From Oscillospiraceae bacterium (GTDB lineage: Bacteria > Bacillota > Clostridia > Oscillospirales > CAG-272): a stretch of 64,000 bases of DNA. Below are positions 26,676-36,012 of the stretch, piece after piece. Position numbers and translations under genes: made by a program. The stretch covers positions 18,416-82,415 of the forward strand of contig SVRQ01000008.1 in NCBI GenBank assembly GCA_015064725.1, read 5' to 3'. Below the pieces are notes generated by a model that did not search any database, was not told the DNA's origin, and saw nothing but the letters and a program-made list of their open reading frames with translations. Within the stretch, counting starts at the first letter, position 1. Each line of letters starts with the position of its first letter.

Positions 26676-26691
26676 CTCAACCAGAAATTGA

Positions 26692-26720
26692 TTGACAAGC
26701 TTTCTCCCGTATATTATAAT
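26692..26720 (+). promoter_or_regulatory. Consensus sigA promoter
   Basis: Perfect TTGACA at 26692-26697 and perfect TATAAT at 26715-26720 with a 17-base spacer, 36 bases before the next ATG. Confidence 0.85.
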
Positions 26721-26756
26721 ATCTCTAAAGACATTTGATTTTAAAGGAGATAAAAA

Positions 26757-27170
26757 ATGGCTACTTTTAAAACAGAGACAGATCCTCGTCTTGCCGCAAA
26801 AGCGTATATTCCCACTTTGGTGATAACATACATCATTATGGCGGCACTGGCGGCGTTTGCACTTAAAGTGACACTTGGCTTGTTTATTATGCTTGAATGC
26901 GTTATTGCCTTTGTTATGCTCATAGTTGGTTTATCCACTATATCCGCAAATACGCATTATACGTTTGAATTCAAGGGTGACGAGCTTCATATCAACGGCA
27001 AAAAGAGTTTTGTGGTTTATGACATACCCGCATCCGATTTCATTTTTACGCAGACAAAAGCCGAAAAAGCGCGCGGCTGCGGAAGCTTGAAGTTCAAAAG
27101 CAACGGTCTGCATTTCTATGGTATCAAAAACATCAAAGCGATGAAAAAATACGTTTCAATGAATTTTTAA
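26757..27170 (+). CDS. Small membrane protein with PH-like domain
   Basis: The protein has 137 residues. Two transmembrane helices (about 19-38 and 42-62) form a hairpin, followed by a cytosolic beta-rich domain with NTHYTFEFKGDELHINGKKS and a final IKAMKKYVSMNF helix, the pattern of bacterial PH-domain proteins. Function unknown. A consensus promoter and AAAGGAGAT before the ATG indicate strong independent expression. It follows the BlaR1-like gene by 81 bases but seems to be its own unit. Confidence 0.65.
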   Translation: MATFKTETDPRLAAKAYIPTLVITYIIMAALAAFALKVTLGLFIMLECVIAFVMLIVGLSTISANTHYTFEFKGDELHINGKKSFVVYDIPASDFIFTQTKAEKARGCGSLKFKSNGLHFYGIKNIKAMKKYVSMNF

Positions 27171-27173
27171 CGA

Positions 27174-27203
27174 AAAAAACGCACCGGTAGGTGCGTTTTT
27201 TGT
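27174..27203 (+). terminator. Bidirectional terminator
   Basis: AAAAAACGCACC and GGTGCGTTTTTT form a near-perfect stem between the convergent PH-like gene and the metallophosphoesterase gene. Confidence 0.9.
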
Positions 27204-27207
27204 TGCG

Positions 27208-28119
27208 TTATGTTATATCCACGATAACAAGCTCGGGTCTGTTGAATATGCGCGGTATGGGTAGCGTTTCTCTTGCAAGACCGCGGCTGACTATCATCGT
27301 TGTGCCGTTTTCGTCATATCTGCCGCCTGCATATTCGGGGAAAAGTCCTTGGTCGGGGGCGTACAGTCCGTTAAGTATGTATGGAATGCGCCATTGACCG
27401 CCGTGTGCGTGACCGCAGAGAACAAGGGGGAAGCCAAGGCTTTCATAGTCTTCAAAATACTCCGGACGATGGGAGAGGAGGACGGTAAAATATCCGTTTT
27501 CCTGCGCCTTGCTCACCGTAGAAAGCTTGGAGTTGAAATTAGAGTCCATTTCCGATTTTCCGTCGAGATAATCGTCGGAATTTTTTTCGACGTTTGCTTC
27601 AAACATATAAGCATCCGGGTCATCTACACCGCAGATATTTACGTATTCTCCGCGAATTTCCAATATTTCAAATTCGTTGTGGAGAATTTTAACGCCGTAC
27701 TTTTCGAGTATGTCCATTTTGTCGGAAAAGTTGCTTGTGCCGCTCCAATATTCGTGGTTACCCGTTACATAATACGTAGGATATTTGCCCTCGATCTCAC
27801 GAAGAAATATTTCCGTGTTAGTGTCATCAATATCATCATCGAAAATATCGCCGCCAAGAAGAAGAATATCAGGCCGCTGTTCCTCTATGGCATCAATAAG
27901 AAACGCTTGGTTTTCGCCGTGGTAGCAGGAGTGAAGATCCGTTACAAGCGCTATACGTATTGGCGAGGACACGGTATCTGCATCTACACTGTAATACCTC
28001 ACGGCCATACGGGTGTCGAGCGCCATAATAAAAAACACGGAAAATACCAGTGCCAGAGCTAAGGTGCAAATGCTAATTATTTTTTTCTTATTTAAAATTC
28101 TTATTGTCATTTTTCTCAT
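27208..28119 (-). CDS. Membrane-anchored metallophosphoesterase (YkuE/YaeI type)
   Basis: The protein has 303 residues with one N-terminal transmembrane segment (about 13-34). The calcineurin-like metal site follows in order: LVTDLHSCYHG, LLLGGDIFDD, VTGNHEYWSG, LLSHRPEYF and LCGHAHGGQWR. This is the layout of bacterial membrane phosphoesterases such as YkuE and YaeI, which have been linked to lipid or UDP-sugar-lipid hydrolysis. It lies 3 bases after gpsA on the same strand, which suggests a link to phospholipid metabolism. The start codon is uncertain: ATG at 28119 or at 28110. Confidence 0.85.
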   Translation of the reverse strand: MRKMTIRILNKKKIISICTLALALVFSVFFIMALDTRMAVRYYSVDADTVSSPIRIALVTDLHSCYHGENQAFLIDAIEEQRPDILLLGGDIFDDDIDDTNTEIFLREIEGKYPTYYVTGNHEYWSGTSNFSDKMDILEKYGVKILHNEFEILEIRGEYVNICGVDDPDAYMFEANVEKNSDDYLDGKSEMDSNFNSKLSTVSKAQENGYFTVLLSHRPEYFEDYESLGFPLVLCGHAHGGQWRIPYILNGLYAPDQGLFPEYAGGRYDENGTTMIVSRGLARETLPIPRIFNRPELVIVDIT

Positions 28120-28122
28120 AGT

Positions 28123-29130
28123 TTATTCAAGCTCATTTTTGATGTTTCTGCTCATAAGCTCACGCATAACGTCGGTGAGTTTGCGGTCGTTTTTAATAAT
28201 ATCGTAAACAGCGTTTGCGATGGGCATTTCCACATTGTATTTTTTGGAAAGCTCTATTGCGGCTTCAAGTGCGAAATAGCCCTCAACGACCATTCCTATC
28301 TCTTTCGATGCTTCTTTATATGTTTTGCCTTTGCCGATAAGCTCTCCGCAACGGTTATTTCGGCTGTGAACGGAGGTACAGGTAACTATAAGATCGCCTA
28401 TTCCGGCAAGACCCATAAAGGTTCTTCTGCGGCATCCCATAGCAAGACCGATGCGCGTCATTTCCGATATGCCGCGAGTCATAAGCATTGCTTTTGCATT
28501 ATCTCCAAGCCCCATACCCTTCATTATACCGGAGGCGATGGCGATTATATTTTTGAGCGCACCGCATATCTCTACGCCGCGTACGTCTGTGTTTGTATAA
28601 ACCCTCATACATGAATTTGCAAAAGCGGATGCGATCTTGAGAGATATTGCTTCATCCGCGCAAGCTGCCACAATAGAGGTGGGAAGACCTTTTACAACCT
28701 CTTCCGCGTGGGTAGGTCCCGAAAGGGCCGCAACAGCATATTGAAGCGAGGGACGGCATTTTTTAATTTCGTCTTCTATGATGTCCGTCATAGTATTGAG
28801 GGTTCCTTGCTCGATACCTTTTGCCGCGCTTGCAAGAATGGTTCCGTTATCGATAAAGGGGCAGGCTTTTCCCGCCGTGCTTCGTATGAAAGCTGAAGGA
28901 GTTACGAAAATTATAAGCTCCATTCCGCGGCAGGCATCTTCAATATTTGTTACATATACAATATTTTGTGGTAAAACGGTATTGGGAAGATTTTTATGGG
29001 TGTGGGTGTTTTTTAGCTGTTCTATCTCGTTTGGCAGGGCAGACCAGACCGTAACTTCGTTTTGGTTAGACACAAGCAGAGAAGCAAGCGCTATGCCCCA
29101 CGTTCCCGCGCCAAGTATTCCTATTTTCAT
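28123..29130 (-). CDS. gpsA: Glycerol-3-phosphate dehydrogenase [NAD(P)+] GpsA
   Basis: It reduces dihydroxyacetone phosphate to sn-glycerol-3-phosphate for phospholipid synthesis in the cytosol. The 335 residues start with the Rossmann motif ILGAGTWGIALASLL. The family blocks FVTPSAFIRS, SAAKGIEQGT, LSGPTHAEEV, the catalytic Lys region GALKNIIAIASG and the signature TFMGLAGIGDLIVTC are all present. It is the first gene of a two-gene unit with the metallophosphoesterase and has its own promoter. Confidence 0.96.
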   Translation of the reverse strand: MKIGILGAGTWGIALASLLVSNQNEVTVWSALPNEIEQLKNTHTHKNLPNTVLPQNIVYVTNIEDACRGMELIIFVTPSAFIRSTAGKACPFIDNGTILASAAKGIEQGTLNTMTDIIEDEIKKCRPSLQYAVAALSGPTHAEEVVKGLPTSIVAACADEAISLKIASAFANSCMRVYTNTDVRGVEICGALKNIIAIASGIMKGMGLGDNAKAMLMTRGISEMTRIGLAMGCRRRTFMGLAGIGDLIVTCTSVHSRNNRCGELIGKGKTYKEASKEIGMVVEGYFALEAAIELSKKYNVEMPIANAVYDIIKNDRKLTDVMRELMSRNIKNELE

Positions 29131-29163
29131 ATGAGCACCAACCTTATTTTTGATTATAAGATA

Positions 29164-29192
29164 AATATACCATATTAGAATAAAAATATCAA
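29164..29192 (-). promoter_or_regulatory. Promoter of gpsA
   Basis: On the minus strand TTGATA (29187-29192), a 17-base spacer and TATATT (29164-29169) lie 34 bases before the gpsA start. Confidence 0.7.
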
Positions 29193-29220
29193 TCGCTTAA
29201 TTGTAAACAAATATCTATAT

Positions 29221-29252
29221 TCAAAATGCCGCCCATCAGGGCGGCATTTTGA
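29221..29252 (-). terminator. Terminator of the purine operon
   Basis: AAAATGCCGCC pairs with GGCGGCATTTT around a 7-base loop. It stands 18 bases after the fhs stop and upstream of the gpsA promoter, on the same strand. Confidence 0.88.
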
Positions 29253-29269
29253 ATATAATTTTTAGTATA

Positions 29270-30937
29270 TTAGAACAAACCGGAGATAACGCCGTTTTCG
29301 TCAACGTCGATACGCTCTGCCGCGGGTTCTTTAGGAAGACCGGGCATTGTCATAATATCGCCTGTGAGAACAACGATAAAGCCTGCGCCTGCGGAAATTT
29401 TCACGTTCTTGATAGTAACCGTAAAGTTTTCGGGCGCACCAAGCTTCTTCTGATCATCGGAGAAGCTGTACTGAGTTTTAGCCATACAAACAGGGAGGCG
29501 GGAGAAGCCGAGTTCCGTAAGCTGATCTATCTGCTTTTTAGCCGCAGGAAGGATGGAAATGTCGTTTCCGCGGTAAACTTTTTTAACGATAGCGCGGATC
29601 TTGTCTTCTATAGAGCCCTCAAGCTCGTATGCGAAGCGGAAATCGTTTTCTTCTTCGCAAAGCTTAACAACTTCATTTGCAAGCTCTACGCCGCCGTCGC
29701 CGCCGTTCGCGTGAACAGTGGAAAGTATCGTATTAACGCCGAGCTCGCGGCATTTTTCGATAACGAGGTCGATCTCTGCGTCCGTATCTGTGGGGAACTT
29801 GTTAACGGCAACAACTGCAGGAAGTCCGTAAACCTCTTTGATGTTCGCAACGTGGCGAAGGAGGTTGGGAAGACCTTTTTCAAGTGCTTCAAGATTTTCG
29901 GGAGCGAGGTTCTTTTTATCAACGCCGCCGTGCATCTTGAGTGCGCGTATAGTTGCAACGATAACAACTGCAGAGGGCTTGAGGCCGGCGCATCTGCACT
30001 TGATGTCAAGGAATTTTTCCGCACCGAGGTCGGCACCGAAGCCTGCCTCCGTGATAGCGTAATCGCCGAGCTTCATAGCCATCTTTGTAGCCATAACAGA
30101 GTTACAGCCGTGAGCGATGTTTGCAAAAGGTCCGCCGTGAACGAGGGCGGGAGTGCCTTCAAGAGTTTGAACAAGGTTGGGCTTGATAGCGTCTTTGAGA
30201 AGAGCTGCCATAGCGCCTGCCGCTTTGAGGTCGCCTGCCGTTACGGGCTTTTCATCATATGTGTAGCCAACGATAATGCTTGCAAGTCTTTCTTTAAGAT
30301 TTGCAAGGGAAGTGGAAAGGCAGAGAACAGCCATAATTTCGGAAGCAACGGTGATATCGTAAGAATCCTCGCGTGTAACGCCGTTTACTTTGCCGCCGCA
30401 ACCATCGATAACGAAGCGGAGCTGTCTGTCATTCATATCAACGCATCTGTGCCAAGTAATTCTCTGGGGATTGATGCGGAGCGCGTTGCCCTGATAGATG
30501 TGGTTGTCTATCATAGCGGCAAGAAGATTGTTTGCGGCACCGATAGCGTGGAAGTCACCTGTGAAGTGGAGGTTGATGTCTTCCATAGGAACTACCTGAG
30601 CATAGCCGCCGCCTGCCGCGCCGCCTTTAACGCCGAAAACAGGACCGAGGGAGGGCTCACGAAGGGCAACAACAACGTTCTTGCCTATCTTGCGAAGACC
30701 GTCTGCAAGACCGATGGTGGTTGTCGTTTTGCCTTCACCCGCCGGAGTGGGGGTGATGGCAGTAACGAGGATGAGCTTTCCTTCTTCTTTTTTGCTTTCG
30801 GAAAGGAGAGAAAGATCTATTTTTGCTTTATATCTTCCATAATATTCAAGATATTTTTCGTCGATGCCCGCAGTTTTCGCAATTTCCGAAATATGCTGCA
30901 TCTCTACGGATTGTGCTATTTCAATATCTGTTTTCAT
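29270..30937 (-). CDS. fhs: Formate-tetrahydrofolate ligase
   Basis: It makes 10-formyl-THF from formate, ATP and THF, the C1 donor used by PurN and by the AICAR transformylase of the same operon. The 555 residues have the P-loop [20 protein letters not shown] at about 60-80, the substrate-binding [33 protein letters not shown] split over 95-130, and [15 protein letters not shown]. Its placement as the last gene of the pur operon, 18 bases after purL, means folate-formyl supply is induced together with purine synthesis by the ZTP riboswitch. Confidence 0.96.
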   Translation of the reverse strand: MKTDIEIAQSVEMQHISEIAKTAGIDEKYLEYYGRYKAKIDLSLLSESKKEEGKLILVTAITPTPAGEGKTTTTIGLADGLRKIGKNVVVALREPSLGPVFGVKGGAAGGGYAQVVPMEDINLHFTGDFHAIGAANNLLAAMIDNHIYQGNALRINPQRITWHRCVDMNDRQLRFVIDGCGGKVNGVTREDSYDITVASEIMAVLCLSTSLANLKERLASIIVGYTYDEKPVTAGDLKAAGAMAALLKDAIKPNLVQTLEGTPALVHGGPFANIAHGCNSVMATKMAMKLGDYAITEAGFGADLGAEKFLDIKCRCAGLKPSAVVIVATIRALKMHGGVDKKNLAPENLEALEKGLPNLLRHVANIKEVYGLPAVVAVNKFPTDTDAEIDLVIEKCRELGVNTILSTVHANGGDGGVELANEVVKLCEEENDFRFAYELEGSIEDKIRAIVKKVYRGNDISILPAAKKQIDQLTELGFSRLPVCMAKTQYSFSDDQKKLGAPENFTVTIKNVKISAGAGFIVVLTGDIMTMPGLPKEPAAERIDVDENGVISGLF

Positions 30938-30955
30938 CTATAGCCTCCGATGGAA

Positions 30956-33900
30956 TTATTTGAAATATTTAACAGCGGAACGGAACATACCCATTTCGAA
31001 TACGCCATCCACGTTTTTATAAAGACCGTTGCCGATACGTTCGGAGTGACCCATCTTACCGAATACACGGCCGTCGGGGGATGTGATACCTTCAACGGCA
31101 CCGATGGAGTTGTTGGGATTGAAGAGAATATTGCTTGTGGGGTTGCCGTCAAGGTCAACGTACTGTGTTGCGATCTGACCGTTTTCGGCAAGCTTTGCAA
31201 GGAGCGCTTCGTCACAGAGGAAGCGGCCTTCGCCGTGGGAGATCGGAACTGTGTAGATATCGCCAACGTTTGTTTCGGAAAGCCAAGGAGATTTGTTGGA
31301 TGCAATTCTTGTGCGAACAAGTCTGGACTGGTGGCGGCCGATGGAGTTGAACGTAAGTGTGGGGCAGGTCTCATCTGTGTCGATTATCTTGCCGTAAGGA
31401 ACAAGACCGAGTTTGATAAGAGCCTGGAAACCATTGCAGATACCGCACATAAGACCGTCGCGCTTCTCAAGAAGCTCTGTAACTGCGTCCTTAACTGCTG
31501 CGTTTCTGAAGAACGCTGTGATAAACTTACCGCTGCCGTCGGGTTCGTCACCGCCGGAGAAACCGCCGGGAACGAAGATGATCTGGGAATCCTTGACCTT
31601 TGCCGCAAATTCGTCAACGGAAGCGGCAATAGTGTCGGACGTAAGGTTTCTTACAACGAAGAGCTCTGCATTTGCGCCTGCGTCTTCAAGCACGCGGGCT
31701 GTATCATATTCGCAGTTTGTGCCGGGGAAGATCGGGATAAGAACCGTGGGGCGCGCAACCTTGATAGCGGGTGCGGGACGTGCTTCTGCGCTGTAAGCGT
31801 AAGCTGTAAGTTCTTTCTTGTCTTCTTTAGCATTTGTGGGGAATACGGGTTCGAGCTTGTTTTCGTAGATAGAAAGGAGCTCGCAAAGGCAGATCTTGTC
31901 CTCGCCGCGAACGATAGCACCTTCATCCGTTGTCTTACCGAGGAGGATAGCGCCTTCGGGAGCAGTGCCGTCTGCCATTTCGAGAACGAACGCACCGTAG
32001 TTGTAGCCGAATATTTCTTCTGCGGAAACGTCTGCATAAGTAAAGCCGAGCTTGTTACCGAAGCACATCTTCATAACAGCTTCCGCTACGCCGCCGTATG
32101 TGGGAGTGTAAGCGGCAACAGCCTTGCCTGTGGATGTGAGCGCAAATACTTTGTCATAAAGCGCCATAAGGGAGCTTGCATCGGGAAGGTTCTTTTCATT
32201 ATATGCGGGCTTAACGAGATATACGTTATGACCTGCACCCTTGAATTCGGGAGAAACGATGTGCTGAACCTTTTCTGTTGTAACAGCAAAGGAAACGAGC
32301 GTGGGAGGAACGTCGAGCGCATCAAAAGATCCACTCATAGAGTCCTTACCGCCGATTGCGGCGATGCCGAGGTCGAGCTGAGCTTCAAGAGCACCGAGGA
32401 GCGCTGCGAAAGGCTTGCCCCAGCGTTTGCCTTCGTTTCTGGGTTTTTCAAAATATTCCTGGAATGTGAGATATACGTCTTTATATTCAGCACCGGAGGC
32501 AACGAGCTTGGAAACAGATTCTACAACAGCGAGGTATGCGCTGTGATAGGGGCTCTTTTCAGCGATGAAGGGGTTGTAACCGTAAGCCATAACGGAGCAA
32601 TCGTCCGTGTGTCCGTGCTCAACGGAAACCTTGTGCGCCATAGCCTGAATAGGTGTGAGCTGATATTTACCGCCGAAGGGCATAAGGACTGTGCCTGCGC
32701 CGATGGTGGAGTCGAAGCGTTCGGAAAGACCGCGCTTGGAGCATACGTTAAGGTCGCCTGCAAGTGCTTTGTATTTTTCTGTGAAATCGCCGCTTGTATC
32801 CTTACCGTAAGCCTTGGGAGCTTCGGGAGCAACGTTTGTGTGCTTTTCTGCACCGTTGGAGTTGAGGAACTCGCGGGAGATATCAACGATAGTTTTGCCG
32901 TTCCAAGTCATTGTGAGTCTGGGTTCGGCTGTAACCTTTGCAACAACGGTTGCTTCAAGGTTTTCTTTAGCGGCAAGAGCGAGGAATTTGTCAACGTCTT
33001 TTGCTTCAACGGCAACAGCCATTCTTTCCTGAGATTCGCTTATTGCAAGCTCTGTGCCGTCAAGACCTTCGTATTTCTTGGGAACAGCGTTGAGGTCGAT
33101 AGCAAGACCGTCTGCAATTTCACCGATAGCAACGGAAACACCGCCTGCACCGAAGTCGTTACATCTCTTGATGAGAAGGGAAGCTTCGGGGTTGCGGAAG
33201 AGTCTTTGGAGCTTGCGTTCTTCGGGAGCGTTACCCTTCTGAACTTCAGCGCCGCATGTTTCAAGGGATGTGGCTGTGTGGGATTTGGAAGAACCGGTAG
33301 CACCGCCGCAGCCGTCGCGGCCTGTTCTGCCGCCGAGGAGGATGACAACGTCACCGGGGTCGGGACATTCGCGGCGAACGTTAGCCTGGGGAGCTGCGCC
33401 TACAACAGCGCCGATCTCCATACGTTTTGCAGCGTAGCCGGGATGGTAGATCTCGTCAACCTCGCCTGTTGCAAGACCGATCTGGTTACCGTAGGAGGAA
33501 TAACCTGCGGCAGCGGTCTGAACGATGGTTCTCTGGGGGAGCTTTCCGGGGATAGTATCCTCTGTGGGAACGAGGGGATCGGCAGCACCGGTTACGCGCA
33601 TAGCGCCGTAAACGTAAGCACGTCCTGAAAGCGGGTCGCGGATAGCGCCGCCGATACAAGTAGCCGCACCGCCGAAGGGCTCGATCTCCGTAGGATGGTT
33701 ATGTGTTTCGTTTTTGAAAAGGAGGAGCCATTTTTCGGTCTTGCCGTCAATGGTCACGTCCATCTTTACCGTACAAGCATTGATCTCTTCGGATTCGTCG
33801 AGCTTATCAAGCTTGCCTGTCTTTTTGAGGTATTTAGCCGCGATAGTACCGATATCCATAAGGTTCTGGGGCTTTGTTCTGCCGAGAGCCTCGCGTGTTT

Positions 33901-34648
33901 CAAGGTAGCGTTTGTAAGCGGCTTCGAGAAGCTCGTCTTCAAACTTGACATCATCTATAGTTGTAAGGAACGTTGTGTGTCTGCAGTGGTCGGACCAGTA
34001 TGTGTCTATCATACGGATCTCTGTGATGGTGGGGTTGCGGTTTTCTGTTTTGAAGTAATCCTGGCAGAATTTAATATCATCGTTATCCATAGCAAGACCG
34101 TATGTTTTAACGAAGTCTGCAAGCCCCTGTGCATCAAGGTCGAGGAAGCCGTCGAGCGTAGCAACCTCTGTGGGGATATCGCAGATGTTAGCAAGCGTTT
34201 CGGGCTTTTCAAGACTTGCTTCGCGTGCTTCAACGGGGTTGATAACGTGCTTTTTGATAGTGGCGATATCTGCCTCGGAAGGTGTGCCTGCAAGAATGTA
34301 TATCTTTGCTGTGCGAACCGTGGGACGGTTGCCCTTGGAGATGATCTGGATACACTGTGCCGCGGAATCAGCTCTCATATCGAACTGACCGGGAAGGTAT
34401 TCAACTGCGAATACCTTTGCGCCCTGTGCATCGAAATCGGGTGTGGCGATGTCGAGCTGGGGCTCGGAAAATACTGCTTTGCAAGAATAATCGAAAAGCT
34501 CTTCCGTGATATTTTCAACGTCGTATCTGTTAAGGACACGAACGTCCGTTACGCTTTCGATCTTTAAAAGTGATTTAATGTCGGAAAGAAGGGAAGCGGC
34601 TTCGTGAGCGAGCTCTTTTTTCTTTTCGACGTAAACTCTGTAAACCAT
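30956..34648 (-). CDS. purL: Phosphoribosylformylglycinamidine synthase PurL (single-chain)
   Basis: It converts FGAR, glutamine and ATP to FGAM, step 4 of purine synthesis. At 1230 residues it is the one-chain form that carries the glutaminase, not the PurS/PurL/PurQ split form common in Bacillus. The synthetase part contains TYWSDHCRHTTF (about residue 220) and FKNETHNHPTEIEPFGGAAT. The glutaminase domain begins near residue 1000 (VLIPIFPGTNCEYDTAR), with the nucleophile Cys in LMCGICNGFQ and the His/Glu pair in ISHGEGRF. The start overlaps the purD stop (TGATG). Confidence 0.96.
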   Translation of the reverse strand: MVYRVYVEKKKELAHEAASLLSDIKSLLKIESVTDVRVLNRYDVENITEELFDYSCKAVFSEPQLDIATPDFDAQGAKVFAVEYLPGQFDMRADSAAQCIQIISKGNRPTVRTAKIYILAGTPSEADIATIKKHVINPVEAREASLEKPETLANICDIPTEVATLDGFLDLDAQGLADFVKTYGLAMDNDDIKFCQDYFKTENRNPTITEIRMIDTYWSDHCRHTTFLTTIDDVKFEDELLEAAYKRYLETREALGRTKPQNLMDIGTIAAKYLKKTGKLDKLDESEEINACTVKMDVTIDGKTEKWLLLFKNETHNHPTEIEPFGGAATCIGGAIRDPLSGRAYVYGAMRVTGAADPLVPTEDTIPGKLPQRTIVQTAAAGYSSYGNQIGLATGEVDEIYHPGYAAKRMEIGAVVGAAPQANVRRECPDPGDVVILLGGRTGRDGCGGATGSSKSHTATSLETCGAEVQKGNAPEERKLQRLFRNPEASLLIKRCNDFGAGGVSVAIGEIADGLAIDLNAVPKKYEGLDGTELAISESQERMAVAVEAKDVDKFLALAAKENLEATVVAKVTAEPRLTMTWNGKTIVDISREFLNSNGAEKHTNVAPEAPKAYGKDTSGDFTEKYKALAGDLNVCSKRGLSERFDSTIGAGTVLMPFGGKYQLTPIQAMAHKVSVEHGHTDDCSVMAYGYNPFIAEKSPYHSAYLAVVESVSKLVASGAEYKDVYLTFQEYFEKPRNEGKRWGKPFAALLGALEAQLDLGIAAIGGKDSMSGSFDALDVPPTLVSFAVTTEKVQHIVSPEFKGAGHNVYLVKPAYNEKNLPDASSLMALYDKVFALTSTGKAVAAYTPTYGGVAEAVMKMCFGNKLGFTYADVSAEEIFGYNYGAFVLEMADGTAPEGAILLGKTTDEGAIVRGEDKICLCELLSIYENKLEPVFPTNAKEDKKELTAYAYSAEARPAPAIKVARPTVLIPIFPGTNCEYDTARVLEDAGANAELFVVRNLTSDTIAASVDEFAAKVKDSQIIFVPGGFSGGDEPDGSGKFITAFFRNAAVKDAVTELLEKRDGLMCGICNGFQALIKLGLVPYGKIIDTDETCPTLTFNSIGRHQSRLVRTRIASNKSPWLSETNVGDIYTVPISHGEGRFLCDEALLAKLAENGQIATQYVDLDGNPTSNILFNPNNSIGAVEGITSPDGRVFGKMGHSERIGNGLYKNVDGVFEMGMFRSAVKYFK

Positions 34649-35928
34649 CAGTTATTGCCCTCCGTAAGAATTTTCATAGCTTTTGCGCCGATATCGCGGC
34701 GGTAAAATGCATTTTCAAAGTGAACCTTTTCAGCACCTACGTATGCTTTTTTGAGCGCTTCCTCAAGCGTTGCCGCTGTGGAAGAAACACCGAGGACTCT
34801 GCCGCCCGCGTTTGTGAGCTTGCCGTCCTTTATCTGTGCGCCCGCAACGTAGATTTCCGTATCCGCAAGACCCTCTGGGAGAGTGATCTCGTAGCCTTTT
34901 TCATAGCTGCCGGGGTAACCCGCGGAAGCAACCACCACGCAGGCAGCCGCACCGCTTGAGAACTTAACGTCGCTTTCGGAAAGTTCGCCTTTTGCCGTTT
35001 TTATCATAATATCGAGAAGGTCGGATTCGAGCAAGGGAAGAACTACCTGTGTTTCGGGGTCGCCGAAGCGGCAGTTATATTCGATAACTTTGGGACCATC
35101 CTTCGTTATCATAAGACCGAAGTAAAGACAGCCGCGGAACGTTCTGCCTTCTGCGTTCATTGCGTTCATTGTAGGAAGGAATATCTCTTTCATACAACGG
35201 TCTGCGATCTCTGCTGTATAAACGGGGTTGGGAGCTATCGTGCCCATACCGCCTGTGTTAAGACCTTTGTCGCCGTCAAGCGCGCGCTTGTGGTCCATAG
35301 AAGAAACCATAGGAACTACGATGTTGCCGTCCGTGAAGGAGAGAACGGAAACCTCGGGTCCTTCCAAAAATTCCTCTATAACGATCTTGGAGCCGCTTTC
35401 GCCGAACATCTTGTCTTCCATCATAGAGTGAACGGCATCGACAGCTTCTTCTCTTGTCATAGCGATAACAACGCCTTTGCCAAGGGCAAGACCGTCTGCT
35501 TTGATGACCGTTGGGATGGGGGCTGTTTCAAGGTAAGAGAGAGCCGCATCCATATCCTCGAATACTTCGTATGCCGCTGTAGGGATACCGTATTTCTTCA
35601 TAAGGTTTTTGGAGAAGATCTTGCTGCCCTCAATGATAGCCGCATTCTTCTTGGGACCGAATGCGGGAATGCCAACAGCTTCAAGAGCATCCACTGCGCC
35701 GAGCACAAGCGGATCGTCGGGTGCTACAACGGCAAAATCGATGTTGTTATTTTTTGCAAAAGCAACGATAGCATCGATGTCTTTTGCGCCTATATCAACA
35801 CATTCCGCATCTTGAGCGATACCGCCGTTGCCGGGAAGCGCGTATATTTTTTCAACGTTATTGCTTTTTTTGAGCTTTTTGATGATTGCGTGTTCGCGGC
35901 CGCCGCCGCCAACAACCATTATATTCAT
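34648..35928 (-). CDS. purD: Phosphoribosylamine-glycine ligase PurD
   Basis: This ATP-grasp enzyme joins phosphoribosylamine and glycine to GAR, step 2 of purine synthesis. The 426 residues have the N-terminal GGGGREHAI, the GARS signature RFGDPETQVVLPLL, and ATP-grasp features PTVIKADGLALGKGVVIA and GPEVSVLSFTDG. It is cotranscribed with purL (overlapping stop/start) and lies 84 bases from the AICAR transformylase gene, with a long hairpin in that gap. Confidence 0.97.
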   Translation of the reverse strand: MNIMVVGGGGREHAIIKKLKKSNNVEKIYALPGNGGIAQDAECVDIGAKDIDAIVAFAKNNNIDFAVVAPDDPLVLGAVDALEAVGIPAFGPKKNAAIIEGSKIFSKNLMKKYGIPTAAYEVFEDMDAALSYLETAPIPTVIKADGLALGKGVVIAMTREEAVDAVHSMMEDKMFGESGSKIVIEEFLEGPEVSVLSFTDGNIVVPMVSSMDHKRALDGDKGLNTGGMGTIAPNPVYTAEIADRCMKEIFLPTMNAMNAEGRTFRGCLYFGLMITKDGPKVIEYNCRFGDPETQVVLPLLESDLLDIMIKTAKGELSESDVKFSSGAAACVVVASAGYPGSYEKGYEITLPEGLADTEIYVAGAQIKDGKLTNAGGRVLGVSSTAATLEEALKKAYVGAEKVHFENAFYRRDIGAKAMKILTEGNN

Positions 35929-35973
35929 AATCTTAAATTCCTCCGAAAAAAAGTTTGTGGGGGCTTATCAAAG

Positions 35974-36001
35974 TCTTTGCGCGGTGTTCACCGCGCAAAG
36001 A
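35974..36001 (-). other. Intra-operon hairpin between purH and purD
   Basis: A perfect 13-base GC-rich stem, TCTTTGCGCGGTG with CACCGCGCAAAGA, and a 2-base loop lie between two operon genes. On the coding strand it is followed by CTTTGAT and not by a clear U-run, so it is more likely an RNA-processing or stability element, or a weak attenuator, than a full terminator. Confidence 0.65.
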
Positions 36002-36012
36002 TTTAAAAAGGA

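Noticed and set aside
30950..33628. An 892-codon open frame antisense to purL
   Set aside because: It is the mirror of purL in a frame kept open by codon bias. It shows no recognisable domain and is full of Cys and Val typical of antisense frames; purL is complete and certain.
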